A stretch of 28,033 nt of DNA from DATEEW01 sp035273665 (GTDB taxonomy: Bacteria; Pseudomonadota; Gammaproteobacteria; Burkholderiales; SG8-39), in assembly GCA_035273665.1 (NCBI GenBank), contig DATEOW010000203.1, positions 1 to 28,033 of the forward strand, given 5' to 3'. The notes below the pieces were generated by a model. It was not told the origin of the DNA. It did no database searches and saw only the letters and a list, made by a program, of their open reading frames with translations. Every line of letters starts with the position of its first letter. The stretch's first letter is position 1. Positions 6,718-14,316 of the stretch are shown in pieces. A program made the translations under genes and the position numbers.

Positions 6718-7827
6718 ATGGACGTGCGAGCTGCAGTTGCCTATGAGGCAGGGAAACCACTGGTTGTCGAAACGGTGCAGCTCGAAGGGCCGCGCGCCGG
6801 CGAAGTGCTTGTCGAAATGAAAGCCACCGGCATTTGCCATACCGATGAGTTCACGCGTTCCGGCGCGGACCCCGAAGGTTTATTCCCCGCGATTTTCGGA
6901 CACGAAGGTGCCGGTATCGTCGTCGATACCGGCCCGGGCGTGACAAGCCTCAAAAAAGGGGACCACGTGATTCCGCTTTACACACCGGAATGCCGGCAAT
7001 GCAAATCTTGCTTGTCACAGAAAACCAATCTATGCACGGCGATCCGCGGCACGCAGGGCAAAGGCGTAATGCCGGACGGCAGCAGTCGTTTTTCTATCGG
7101 CGGAAAAATGATTCATCACTATATGGGCTGCTCTACATTTGCCAACTACAGTGTCCTGCCGGAAATTGCGCTTGCCAAAGTGCGAGAGGACGCGCCCTTC
7201 GATAAAATTTGTTATATCGGCTGCGGCGTGACAACTGGTATCGGCGCAGTCATTAACACAGCGAAGGTGGAAGCGGGCGCAAACGTCGTCGTTTTTGGCC
7301 TGGGAGGTATTGGGCTGAATGTCGTGCAAGGCGCGCGCATGGTCGGCGCGAACATGATTGTCGGCGTCGATTTGAATCCGGGTCGCGAGCCGCTCGCGCG
7401 CAAATTCGGTCTGACGCATTTCGTCAACCCAAAGGAATTGAAGGGCGATCTGGTCCCGCACTTGGTGGAGCTCACCGGGGGCGGTGCGGACTACAGCTTC
7501 GAGTGCATCGGCAATGTCGAAGTGATGCGTCAGGCGCTCGAGTGTTGTCATCGCGGATGGGGTGTGTCGGTGATCATCGGCGTCGCGGGGGCGGGACAAG
7601 AAATCAAGACGAGGCCTTTTCAGCTTGTCACCGGTAGGGTCTGGAAGGGAACGGCTTTCGGCGGTGCACGGGGCCGGACGGACGTCCCCAAAATCGTCGA
7701 CTGGTACATGGATGGCAAAATCAATATAGACGATCTCATCACTCACACTATGCCGCTTGATGACATCAATAGCGCTTTCGATCTCATGCACAAAGGCGAA
7801 TCCATACGAAGTGTCGTGGTGTATTGA
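6718..7827 (+). CDS. frmA: S-(hydroxymethyl)glutathione dehydrogenase (class III ADH)
   Basis: This enzyme oxidises S-hydroxymethylglutathione, formed from formaldehyde and glutathione, to S-formylglutathione with NAD+. The 369 aa equal the family length. Catalytic zinc residues appear in TGICHTDEFTRSG and FGHEGAGIV, structural-zinc cysteines in CRQCKSCLSQKTNLC, and the NAD-binding GLGGIGLN lies mid-protein. ATG 6718 is chosen over ATG 6709 because AGAGG at 6704-6708 gives correct spacing and MDVRAAVAYEAGKPL matches the family start. The stop overlaps the fghA start (TGATG), so the two are translationally coupled. The pair is a formaldehyde detoxification operon and does not by itself imply methylotrophy. 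Confidence 0.97.
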   Translation: MDVRAAVAYEAGKPLVVETVQLEGPRAGEVLVEMKATGICHTDEFTRSGADPEGLFPAIFGHEGAGIVVDTGPGVTSLKKGDHVIPLYTPECRQCKSCLSQKTNLCTAIRGTQGKGVMPDGSSRFSIGGKMIHHYMGCSTFANYSVLPEIALAKVREDAPFDKICYIGCGVTTGIGAVINTAKVEAGANVVVFGLGGIGLNVVQGARMVGANMIVGVDLNPGREPLARKFGLTHFVNPKELKGDLVPHLVELTGGGADYSFECIGNVEVMRQALECCHRGWGVSVIIGVAGAGQEIKTRPFQLVTGRVWKGTAFGGARGRTDVPKIVDWYMDGKINIDDLITHTMPLDDINSAFDLMHKGESIRSVVVY

Positions 7828-8666
7828 TGGCTTCCTTGCGCGTGGTTTCCGAGCATCTTTGTTTTGGTGGCATACAGGGTTTTTACGCGCACGATTCGCG
7901 CGAATGCTCGACCGAAATGCGTTTTTCCGTATATCGCCCACCGCAGGCGATGGAGCGTCCGACTCCGGTGTTGTATTACTTGGCCGGACTGACCTGCACG
8001 GAAGAAACTTTCATGATCAAGGCCGGCGCCCAGCGTATGGCTGCCGAACTGGGCCTGATGCTCGTATCGCCCGATACGAGTCCTCGGTCACCGCGTATAG
8101 AAGGGGACGACGCGAGCTGGGATTTCGGTTTAGGCGCGGGATTCTATGTCGACGCGACAGAAGAGCCATGGCGACGACATTACCGCCTATACAGCTACGT
8201 TACGCGAGAGCTACCGCAGTTGCTACGCATTCATTTCAATGCCGGTGAAAGACAAAGCATCTTTGGTCATTCGATGGGCGGACATGGGGCTTTGGTCTGT
8301 GCGCTCCGCAATCCCGACGCTTATCGTTCGGTCTCCGCTTTCGCCCCCGTCGCTGCGCCCACGCACTGTCCATGGGGTCGCAAGGCGTTCTTGGGGTACC
8401 TGGGGGAGAACCGGGACGAGTGGCGATCCTATGACGCCAGCGAGCTCGTGCGCGAGCACGGTTTCAACAGAAAGATACTGATCGACCAAGGCGGCGCAGA
8501 CAAATTCCTGGAGGAGCAACTGCATCCCCATCGTTTCGTAGAGGCCTGCGAGGCGAGCAAAACGCTTCTAGATCTTCGCGTGCATCCGGGTTACGACCAC
8601 GGTTATTATTTCATTTCCACATTCATGGCCGATCATTTGCGGCATCACGCCGCCGCTTTGTTCTAG
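7827..8666 (+). CDS. fghA: S-formylglutathione hydrolase
   Basis: This cytosolic esterase-D-family enzyme hydrolyses S-formylglutathione to formate and glutathione. It completes the pathway begun by the overlapping upstream dehydrogenase. The 279-aa alpha/beta hydrolase carries the nucleophile elbow GHSMGGHG with Ser149, a likely Asp in DQGGADKFL, and the His in GYDHGYYF. LAGLTCTEETF near the N-terminus is typical of the family. ATG 7827 shares its A with the frmA stop TGA. No separate promoter is needed. Confidence 0.97.
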   Translation: MASLRVVSEHLCFGGIQGFYAHDSRECSTEMRFSVYRPPQAMERPTPVLYYLAGLTCTEETFMIKAGAQRMAAELGLMLVSPDTSPRSPRIEGDDASWDFGLGAGFYVDATEEPWRRHYRLYSYVTRELPQLLRIHFNAGERQSIFGHSMGGHGALVCALRNPDAYRSVSAFAPVAAPTHCPWGRKAFLGYLGENRDEWRSYDASELVREHGFNRKILIDQGGADKFLEEQLHPHRFVEACEASKTLLDLRVHPGYDHGYYFISTFMADHLRHHAAALF

Positions 8667-8689
8667 CCGATAAAAAAGAAGAAAGTCTT

Positions 8690-9619
8690 ATGCATTCCAT
8701 GTTTGTCCGGTTCCTGCGGGAGATGGGCGTTAGCGATGCCGAAGCGTGGGCAAGCCTCGCCGATTCCGGTTTGCGCATTCTGTTGATCCTGGTGATCGCG
8801 TGGTTGATCCTTATGGCCGCCAGGCGTCTGATCAAGGTTTTTAAACGCTATATGGAACGCCAGGACACGGATCGCGAGCAGGTGAAGCGCGTAGAAACGC
8901 TGGCCCAGGTTTTTCGTTATATCGGCACGGTGATCGTGTTTGTTGTCGCGGGCATGCTCATCTTGTCCGAGGTTGGTATTTCTATCGCGCCGGTATTGGC
9001 AACCGCCGGTGTCGCGGGCTTGGCAATCGGCTTTGGTGCACAAAGCTTAGTGAAAGATTATTTCACCGGTTTCTGCATTCTCGTCGAAAACCAGATCCGT
9101 CAGGGAGACGTCGTGCGTGTCGCGAATCTCGATGGCGTCGTCGAGGAAATGACCTTGCGGTATGTGCAGCTGCGCGACTTCGAAGGGAACGTCCACTACG
9201 TGCCGAACGGTGTCATCACCACGGTCACCAATTCAAGCCGCGGTTATGCTTTCGCAGTGATCGATATCGCGGTCGCTTACGCTCAGGATGTGGATCGCGT
9301 GATGGATGTTATGCGCGAGCTCGGCAAAGAAATGAAACAGGATAAGGATTGGGCGCCACGTATCCTCGATGAGCTGGAAATGGTGGGGATTGAAAAACTG
9401 TCCGATACAGGCAACATTTTGCGTTGCCGTTTTCGGACCTTGCCGCTGGAACAGTGGAACGTGAAACGAGAATACCTGCGACGGATTAAGCGGCGCTTCG
9501 AGGAGCGGAGCATCACCACACCGACGCCGCACGTCACCGTACATGCGCCTGCAACAACGAATCAGCAAAGCCTGCAGGCGGCTGCCGCCGCGGCAGCGGC
9601 CAACAACCGCCTTAGTTGA
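8690..9619 (+). CDS. MscS-family mechanosensitive ion channel
   Basis: This inner-membrane protein of 309 aa should release osmolytes under hypo-osmotic shock. Hydrophobic segments lie around residues 27-47 (ILLILVIAWLILMA) and 76-96 (YIGTVIVFVVAGMLILSEVG), followed by a pore-type helix with APVLATAGVAGLAIGFGAQ. The cytoplasmic beta domain starts at QIRQGDVVRV and includes GNVHYVPNGVI. The C-terminus ends in an alanine run (QAAAAAAAANNRLS) encoded by a GC-rich self-complementary stretch at 9581-9597. It sits 23 nt after fghA and is probably in the same transcript. Its last 8 nt overlap the 3' end of metR. Confidence 0.92.
   Translation: MHSMFVRFLREMGVSDAEAWASLADSGLRILLILVIAWLILMAARRLIKVFKRYMERQDTDREQVKRVETLAQVFRYIGTVIVFVVAGMLILSEVGISIAPVLATAGVAGLAIGFGAQSLVKDYFTGFCILVENQIRQGDVVRVANLDGVVEEMTLRYVQLRDFEGNVHYVPNGVITTVTNSSRGYAFAVIDIAVAYAQDVDRVMDVMRELGKEMKQDKDWAPRILDELEMVGIEKLSDTGNILRCRFRTLPLEQWNVKREYLRRIKRRFEERSITTPTPHVTVHAPATTNQQSLQAAAAAAAANNRLS
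9581..9597. repeat. GC-rich hairpin at the 3' end of the MscS gene
   Basis: GCTGCCG (9581-9587) and CGGCAGC (9591-9597) form a perfect 7-bp stem with a 3-nt loop. It encodes the alanine run. No T tract follows. It is the only stem-loop I noticed near the convergent, overlapping ends of the mscS-like gene and metR. Confidence 0.35.
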
Positions 9620-10538
9620 TCGGTACCAACCCGCTTAAGGTCGCAAAGCAGGTGTCTCGTGCCGTCTTGATAAAGTCCTGCATATAAGGCCGTTTCGCCA
9701 TATCTCGTGTGGTTGCCGCGAATAAATCGCTCCACAGGCCTTTGCTGCCGATCCGCCGCGCCGACACATAATCGAAATCGACATAGTTCTTAATACCCCA
9801 GCTCGGCAGCGCCGCAAGGCCTCGATTGCTTGCGACCAATTGCAGGATGGCGATAGTGAGCTCGGCGGTACGTCGCTTCGGTTTGACGCCGGCGGGTTTC
9901 AGGACATGACGCAGAAGATCGATTCTTTCTTCCGGCACGGGGTAAGTGATCAAGGTACGGCCTTCGAAGTCGTGGGCATCCAAGTACTTCTTCTTCTTTA
10001 GTTCGTGATCCGGCGGAAGTACGCCCAGGATTTCAAAGCGGAACAGCGGTTCATAGACGATGCCGCGTCTGCGTGGCGTGTCCGCAAGAATGACCAGGTC
10101 GGCGCGATCGTTTTGCAACAATTGCAGCGGATCGCTGTGAAAGCCGGAAACCAGATCGAGCTCTACTTCAGGCCAGTCGACGCGAAAACCGTCCATCACC
10201 GGCATCAACCAGTCGAAGCAGGTATGGCATTCGAGCGCGATGCGCAGATGGCCGAAAGCTTTTTCGCTTGCCTGGGTTAACTCGCGTTCGACGGCATTGA
10301 GCTCCGCAAAGACTTTCTTGCCTAATTCAACGAGGCGCAACCCGGCTTCGGTCAATCGCACGCCTTGCCCCTGTCGTTGCAACAAGGGAACACCGTAACG
10401 TTCCCCAAGGCGTCGTAATTGGTGGGATACGGCGGACTGGGTCAGATGCACGCGTTGCGCCGCGCGCGAGACGCTCCCGGTTTCGGCGAGCGCAACCAAC
10501 ATGCGAAGCTGCCGTAGTTCAAGGGGCGGCGCGCTCAT
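9612..10538 (-). CDS. metR: LysR-type regulator MetR
   Basis: This is the homocysteine-responsive transcriptional activator of methionine biosynthesis, 308 aa, normal for the family. The N-terminal winged helix-turn-helix is at about residues 5-65 (LRMLVALAETGSVSRAAQRV, then LTQSAVSHQLRRL). The effector domain contains LRIALECHTCFDWLMPVMDGF, matching the E. coli MetR IECHSC...WL segment. It is divergent from metE with 98 nt between starts. A palindrome lies 3 bp upstream of its start codon, which suggests autoregulation. Its 3' end overlaps the mscS-like gene by 8 bp. Confidence 0.93.
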   Translation of the reverse strand: MSAPPLELRQLRMLVALAETGSVSRAAQRVHLTQSAVSHQLRRLGERYGVPLLQRQGQGVRLTEAGLRLVELGKKVFAELNAVERELTQASEKAFGHLRIALECHTCFDWLMPVMDGFRVDWPEVELDLVSGFHSDPLQLLQNDRADLVILADTPRRRGIVYEPLFRFEILGVLPPDHELKKKKYLDAHDFEGRTLITYPVPEERIDLLRHVLKPAGVKPKRRTAELTIAILQLVASNRGLAALPSWGIKNYVDFDYVSARRIGSKGLWSDLFAATTRDMAKRPYMQDFIKTARDTCFATLSGLVPIN

Positions 10539-10540
10539 AT

Positions 10541-10555
10541 ATGAATTCGATTCAT
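10541..10555. promoter_or_regulatory. Probable MetR operator in the metR-metE intergenic region
   Basis: ATGAAT-TCG-ATTCAT is a perfect palindrome and contains TGAA-N5-TTCA, the spacing of the MetR consensus. It sits directly upstream of metR and about 82 bp before the metE start, so binding could repress metR and activate metE. Two more TTCA half-sites lie at 10572-10575 and 10581-10584, in direct rather than inverted orientation. Confidence 0.7.
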
Positions 10556-10636
10556 ATTTATCGATAATACTTTCATTGGATTCATATACAAGTCTGCCTC
10601 AATATTGCCGCCTCCACAATGTAGGCGGGAAACGGC

Positions 10637-12919
10637 ATGGCGCTATCTCACAATCTAGGCTTTCCACGCATGGGCGCACAGCGCGAACTCAAGCTTGCGC
10701 TGGAATCGTTCTGGCGAGGTGAGATCGACCAATTAAAGCTCGAATCGATAGGCGCGAACTTACGCCGCCGTCATTGGGTACTGCAGAAAGAGCAGGGCAT
10801 CGATTACATTCCCGTGGGAGATTTCTCTTACTACGATCACATGCTGGATATGACAGCACTGCTTGGCGCGGTGCCGTCGCGTTTCGGCCGTCTCCCGGAA
10901 ATTGTAGATTTGCCGCTTTACTTTGCTATGGCGCGCGGCGATGCCCAACAGCCGGCCATGGAAATGACCAAGTGGTTCGATACGAATTACCATTTTCTAG
11001 TCCCCGAGCTTTCCGCGGACATGCAGTTTCGCGTCGCTTCGCAACGGTTGTTCAATCAAGTGGACGAAGCGCTGACCCTGGGCGTACGGGCGAAACCGGT
11101 CTTAGTAGGTCCGCTGACTTATTTGTATCTCGGCAAATGTAGGGGTGCGCCTTTCGATCGTCTTCAGCTGCTTGAGCGCCTTGTGCCGGTGTATGCGCAA
11201 ATTTTGCGACGTCTTGCAAACAAGGGCGTGGAATGGGTGCAGTTCGATGAGCCTCTGCTAGTCACTGACGTGGAGCCGGCGTGGTTGCACGCGCTGCAAA
11301 GTGTTTATGCAAGTCTTGCTCAAGCAGGCGGCCCCAAACTCTTGTTGGCGACGTATTTCGACTCAGTCGCTCGACACGCCTCGGCACTGAAGACGCTACC
11401 GGTAGACGGCGTGCATATCGATCTCATTCGCGCGCCGGATCAGCTCGACACATTTTTAACGAGCTATCCGAAGGACAAGGTTTTATCACTCGGGGTAGTG
11501 GACGGTCGAAACATTTGGCGAACCGATCTCGAGGAAACGCTTGAGCGGCTTCAGGGCCTTGAGGGTAGGGGCGATCGTCTTTGGCTGGCGCCGAGCTGTT
11601 CTTTAATGCACGTGCCCGTCGATTTACGCCTGGAAAAGAAGCTTGATGCGGAGTTGAAGGGATGGCTTGCTTTCGCGACGCAGAAGTTAGCCGAAACGGT
11701 CACACTCACAAAGGCCCTGAACGGCGCTGCGGCAGACCCGTCGCAGGCCATCGTCGCCGCACTGCGAGAGTCGACTCAAGCGGTAAACCAGCGGCGACAA
11801 TCAACTCGGGTACACGATGCGGCGGTACGTCAGCGTGCTGCGAAGTTACAAACCGATCACTTTGCGCGCACAAGTCCCTTTTCACAGCGCCAGGCGCGGC
11901 AACGTGCACGCTTCCATTTGCCGGCATTCCCGACGACAACGATCGGTTCCTTTCCTCAAACCAAGGAAATTCGCGCAGCGCGTGCGGCATTCCGACGCGG
12001 AGAGATCGGTGAAAACGACTATGGCGCCGCAATGAAAAAAGAAATCGAAAAAGTCGTGCGCGAGCAAGAGGCGTTGGATCTGGATGTATTGGTCCACGGT
12101 GAAGCGGAACGCAACGATATGGTCGAATATTTCGGCGAGCAACTCGCCGGCTTCGCCTTTAGCGAACAAGGCTGGGTACAGAGTTACGGCTCGCGCTGCG
12201 TGAAGCCCCCGATTATTTACGGCGACGTCAGCCGTCGGGCGCCCATGACGGTTCAATGGTTCGAATATGCGCAAAGCCTGACGGCCAAACCGATGAAAGG
12301 GATGTTGACCGGGCCCGTCACGATCTTGCAATGGTCGTTCGTCCGTGATGACCAACCACGTGCCGCCACTGCCAAGCAGATTGCACTTGCTATTCGTGAC
12401 GAGGTTCAAGATCTCGAAGACGCCGGCGCCGGCATGATTCAAATCGATGAGCCTGCCTTTCGCGAGGGCTTGCCCTTGCAGCGGTCGGACTGGCGCCACT
12501 ATTTGGAGTGGGCGACCGCCGCATTCCGATTGAGCAGTGCGGTCGTGCGGGATGACACCCAAATTCACACCCACATGTGCTACTCCGAGTTCAACGACAT
12601 TCTGCCCGCCATCGCGGCGATGGACGCGGACGTGATCACCATTGAGACGTCGCGCTCCGACATGGAGTTATTGACCGGGTTCGGACAGTTCCGCTATCCG
12701 AACGAAATCGGGCCGGGCGTTTACGATATTCATTCGCCTCGCATTCCGGGGGTCGAGGACATGGTTGCGCTGCTCCGCAAAGCCGCCGGCTTCTTGCCGC
12801 TGCGAAACCTCTGGGTCAATCCGGACTGTGGCTTGAAAACGCGCGATTGGTCGGAAACGAAAGAAGCTTTGCGCCGCATGGTGGCTGCGGCCAGGCAATT
12901 GCGTTCGGAGAGCGCTTAG
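10637..12919 (+). CDS. metE: Cobalamin-independent methionine synthase
   Basis: MetE transfers a methyl group from 5-methyltetrahydropteroyl-triglutamate to homocysteine in the cytosol. The full 760 aa are present, with both duplicated barrel halves. The N-terminal half starts MALSHNLGFPRMGAQRELK, and the C-terminal half includes FPTTTIGSFPQTKEIR. The zinc/homocysteine ligands are visible as H646 and C648 (in HMCYSEF), E670 (TIETSRSD) and C731 (NPDCGLKTRDW). It is divergent from metR, its expected activator. I see no cobalamin riboswitch in the short intergenic region, so control by MetR is the natural reading. Confidence 0.98.
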   Translation: MALSHNLGFPRMGAQRELKLALESFWRGEIDQLKLESIGANLRRRHWVLQKEQGIDYIPVGDFSYYDHMLDMTALLGAVPSRFGRLPEIVDLPLYFAMARGDAQQPAMEMTKWFDTNYHFLVPELSADMQFRVASQRLFNQVDEALTLGVRAKPVLVGPLTYLYLGKCRGAPFDRLQLLERLVPVYAQILRRLANKGVEWVQFDEPLLVTDVEPAWLHALQSVYASLAQAGGPKLLLATYFDSVARHASALKTLPVDGVHIDLIRAPDQLDTFLTSYPKDKVLSLGVVDGRNIWRTDLEETLERLQGLEGRGDRLWLAPSCSLMHVPVDLRLEKKLDAELKGWLAFATQKLAETVTLTKALNGAAADPSQAIVAALRESTQAVNQRRQSTRVHDAAVRQRAAKLQTDHFARTSPFSQRQARQRARFHLPAFPTTTIGSFPQTKEIRAARAAFRRGEIGENDYGAAMKKEIEKVVREQEALDLDVLVHGEAERNDMVEYFGEQLAGFAFSEQGWVQSYGSRCVKPPIIYGDVSRRAPMTVQWFEYAQSLTAKPMKGMLTGPVTILQWSFVRDDQPRAATAKQIALAIRDEVQDLEDAGAGMIQIDEPAFREGLPLQRSDWRHYLEWATAAFRLSSAVVRDDTQIHTHMCYSEFNDILPAIAAMDADVITIETSRSDMELLTGFGQFRYPNEIGPGVYDIHSPRIPGVEDMVALLRKAAGFLPLRNLWVNPDCGLKTRDWSETKEALRRMVAAARQLRSESA

Positions 12920-12940
12920 ACGCCGGTATGCGCTTTGCAA

Positions 12941-12967
12941 CCTCGAAGGCGTTACCCATCTTCGAGG
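12941..12967. repeat. Stem-loop between metE and the next gene
   Basis: CCTCGAAG (12941-12948) and CTTCGAGG (12960-12967) form a perfect 8-bp stem with an 11-nt loop, 21 nt after the metE stop. There is no T run, so it is a weak or Rho-assisted terminator at best. It also lies just before the Shine-Dalgarno of the following gene, so it could instead be a leader element. Confidence 0.4.
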
Positions 12968-12980
12968 ATCGAGGGACATC

Positions 12981-13460
12981 ATGAATGCATTAAGCATAGG
13001 GGTGATCTGCACTGTCGCGATAATGTCGCAGACGTGGATGCAAAAGGCCTGGGCCGCCCCTTCCTTCCAACAGCAGGGCAATGTGAGCTACGTCACCGGT
13101 GGCATTGGGCTTGAGGAGCGCGAGGCGCTAGTCACCAACACATCGGACTTCAATCTGAAAGTAGTGAACGCGATTCCTGGCGGCGCTTATGTTTCCGACA
13201 CGACCGTGTCAGTGGTCAACGCCACTGGTCAAGAAGTCCTGCGCACGACCCTGGACGGACCCTGGCTTATCGCGAAACTGCCTCCCGGCAAATACACCAT
13301 CAGCGCCAGCGATCTCAGTAGGACGGCCCAAGCCCGTACCGTGCAGCTCTCAGAACGTGGGCAACGTGAGGTAGTGCTCCGTTGGACCGACGTGCCGGTT
13401 GCCGCGCCCGCTTCAACCCTGGCTCCCCGGCCGGCGCCTGCTTCTTCAAGCGGTCTGTAG
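12981..13460 (+). CDS. Small secreted protein with a carboxypeptidase-regulatory-like fold
   Basis: The 159-aa protein has a signal peptide of about 25 residues (MNALSIGVICTVAIMSQTW, then AWA before the predicted cleavage). The mature protein contains NVSYVTGGIGLEEREAL, then a beta-rich segment (VVNATGQEVLRTTLDGPW, AKLPPGKYTISAS) typical of carboxypeptidase-regulatory-like or transthyretin-like domains. It ends in a Pro/Ala/Ser tail. It is probably periplasmic, with no enzymatic residues visible. The Shine-Dalgarno GAGGGA precedes ATG 12981. It lies 61 nt after metE and may be read from the same transcript, but no functional link is obvious. Confidence 0.75.
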   Translation: MNALSIGVICTVAIMSQTWMQKAWAAPSFQQQGNVSYVTGGIGLEEREALVTNTSDFNLKVVNAIPGGAYVSDTTVSVVNATGQEVLRTTLDGPWLIAKLPPGKYTISASDLSRTAQARTVQLSERGQREVVLRWTDVPVAAPASTLAPRPAPASSSGL

Positions 13461-13464
13461 CGCT

Positions 13465-13558
13465 AAAAAAAAAGACGGCCCAGAGGGCCGTCAACAGGGA
13501 GGAAGAGCGCAGGGTGCGCCCTCGGAGGTAACCAGTTCTGCCGTCTCCGGCGGAACTG
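13465..13558 (-). ncRNA. Predicted small RNA with two anti-Shine-Dalgarno CCUCC motifs
   Basis: Read on the minus strand, the region folds into three stem-loops. Hairpin 1 (13534-13557) has a 5-bp stem, one mismatch, a 4-bp stem and a GAGA tetraloop. Hairpin 2 (13505-13523) pairs GAG and GCGCA with TGCGC and CTC around a CCC loop. Hairpin 3 (13474-13492) is a perfect 8-bp stem followed by nine U, a textbook intrinsic terminator. The linkers are pyrimidine-rich and single-stranded: ACCUCCG (13523-13529) and CUUCCUCCC (13497-13505). A -10-like TATATT lies at 13565-13570 on this strand. No protein frame fits the segment. The 5' end is estimated from the -10 position. CUUCCUCCC recalls CcsR-type sRNAs of Rhodobacter, but homology is not shown. 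Confidence 0.65.
13474..13492 (-). terminator. Intrinsic terminator of the predicted small RNA (minus strand)
   Basis: GACGGCCC and GGGCCGTC form an 8-bp stem with a 3-nt loop. On the minus strand it is followed directly by nine T (plus-strand A run 13465-13473). On the plus strand no T run follows, so it is oriented for minus-strand transcripts. It could also catch read-through from bcp. Confidence 0.85.
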
Positions 13559-13559
13559 A

Positions 13560-13592
13560 CTCTCAATATAGAGAGCGCCCTGTCAAAAGCAA
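13560..13592 (-). promoter_or_regulatory. Probable promoter of the small RNA with a dyad over the -10
   Basis: On the minus strand, TATATT (13565-13570) can serve as the -10 with TTGCTT (13587-13592) as the -35 at 16-nt spacing. A better -35 sequence, TTGACA (13581-13586), is only 10 nt from it, too close for sigma-70. The -10 is framed by CTCTC and GAGAG arms (13560-13575), which could be an operator. The assignment is tentative. Confidence 0.4.
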
Positions 13593-13668
13593 CCGTCCTT
13601 GGCGTTATATCTTCTAATACTGCGGAGGCTAGGAGATAGCTGGGTAGGTGCACCACTGCTGGGCATGA

Positions 13669-14130
13669 CTAAAGGAGCCTAAGCACTTCCTGTGCGTGAT
13701 TAGGGCAGTCGGGGCGATCGATGACATGCGCGATGCGGCCTCTTTCATCGATGATGAAGGTGACGCGCCGGGCTAAGCCAAAAAAACTTCGCAACGCCCC
13801 GGTGAATCCATCACCCAAAGCGCCATAGGCGCGCGCGATGCGGCGATCCGAATCATCCAGAAGCGGGAAGCTGAGCGCGTATCGCTCGCTGAACCTTTGG
13901 TGAGACAGCCGATCTTGGGCCGAGACACCGACGATCGCTGCTCCCATCGCCTCGATTTCCCGATTATGATCGCGCAAAGAACAGGCCTGGGCCGTGCAGC
14001 CGCGCGTGTTGTCCATGGGATAGAAATACAGCACCAGCTTGCGCCCGCGAAAGTCCGCGAGTGAGAGCTGATGCCCCTCCGTACATAGCGCGGAAAAGTC
14101 CGGCGCTGGATCGCCAACCTTTAATGACAT
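13669..14130 (-). CDS. bcp: Peroxiredoxin of the Bcp/PrxQ type
   Basis: This thiol peroxidase reduces hydrogen peroxide and organic hydroperoxides in the cytosol, recycled by thioredoxin. The 153-aa protein carries the family motif P-x3-T-x2-C in YPMDNTRGCTAQAC. It holds both the peroxidatic Cys and a resolving Cys five residues later. The usual TPGCT is TRGCT here, a minor change that keeps the catalytic Thr and Cys. ATG 14130 is chosen because AAGGAAG precedes it and MSLKVGDPAPDFSAL is the family start. The frame extends upstream to 14181 without support. It is divergent from cfa. The predicted small RNA lies about 110 nt downstream on the same strand. Confidence 0.93.
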   Translation of the reverse strand: MSLKVGDPAPDFSALCTEGHQLSLADFRGRKLVLYFYPMDNTRGCTAQACSLRDHNREIEAMGAAIVGVSAQDRLSHQRFSERYALSFPLLDDSDRRIARAYGALGDGFTGALRSFFGLARRVTFIIDERGRIAHVIDRPDCPNHAQEVLRLL

Positions 14131-14190
14131 GGCGTCTTCCTTGCTAGCGATACCCAATAATTGGGACTGGGATGGGATCATAAAATGCGT

Positions 14191-14219
14191 GTCCGACCTT
14201 TGGCTTCAGCCAAACGGAC
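14191..14219. repeat. Strong imperfect palindrome between bcp and cfa
   Basis: An outer pair GTCCG (14191-14195) and CGGAC (14215-14219) encloses a perfect inner stem TTTGGCT (14199-14205) and AGCCAAA (14208-14214) with a 2-nt loop. Only a 3-nt bulge interrupts the 12 bp. No T run follows. Its place in the divergent bcp-cfa control region (14131-14316) suggests an operator or leader structure. I found no clear -35/-10 pair. Confidence 0.45.
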
Positions 14220-14316
14220 TAGCGCCGCAGCAAGATAGATAAGCGTTGTTCAAGGCGAGATGTCTGCTCGGCGGGGCAAGACGCGACTTCAATAAACGTC
14301 GGAAGGGGCGTGGGCA

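Noticed and set aside
6610..6840. Long N-terminal extension of PabBC
   Set aside because: It overlaps the frmA coding sequence and its control region. The added residues do not resemble the family.
7030..7941. 303-aa minus-strand open frame opposite frmA/fghA
   Set aside because: It is a shadow of two clearly identified genes, with no recognisable motifs and no ribosome-binding site.
11882..12574. 230-aa minus-strand open frame opposite metE
   Set aside because: It is antisense to the conserved C-terminal half of metE. GC-rich codon use keeps the opposite frame open by chance.
13384..13656. Possible small proteins in the frames across 13384-13656
   Set aside because: The frames run through perfect hairpins and a terminator, and show no ribosome-binding sites. 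The RNA reading explains the region better.
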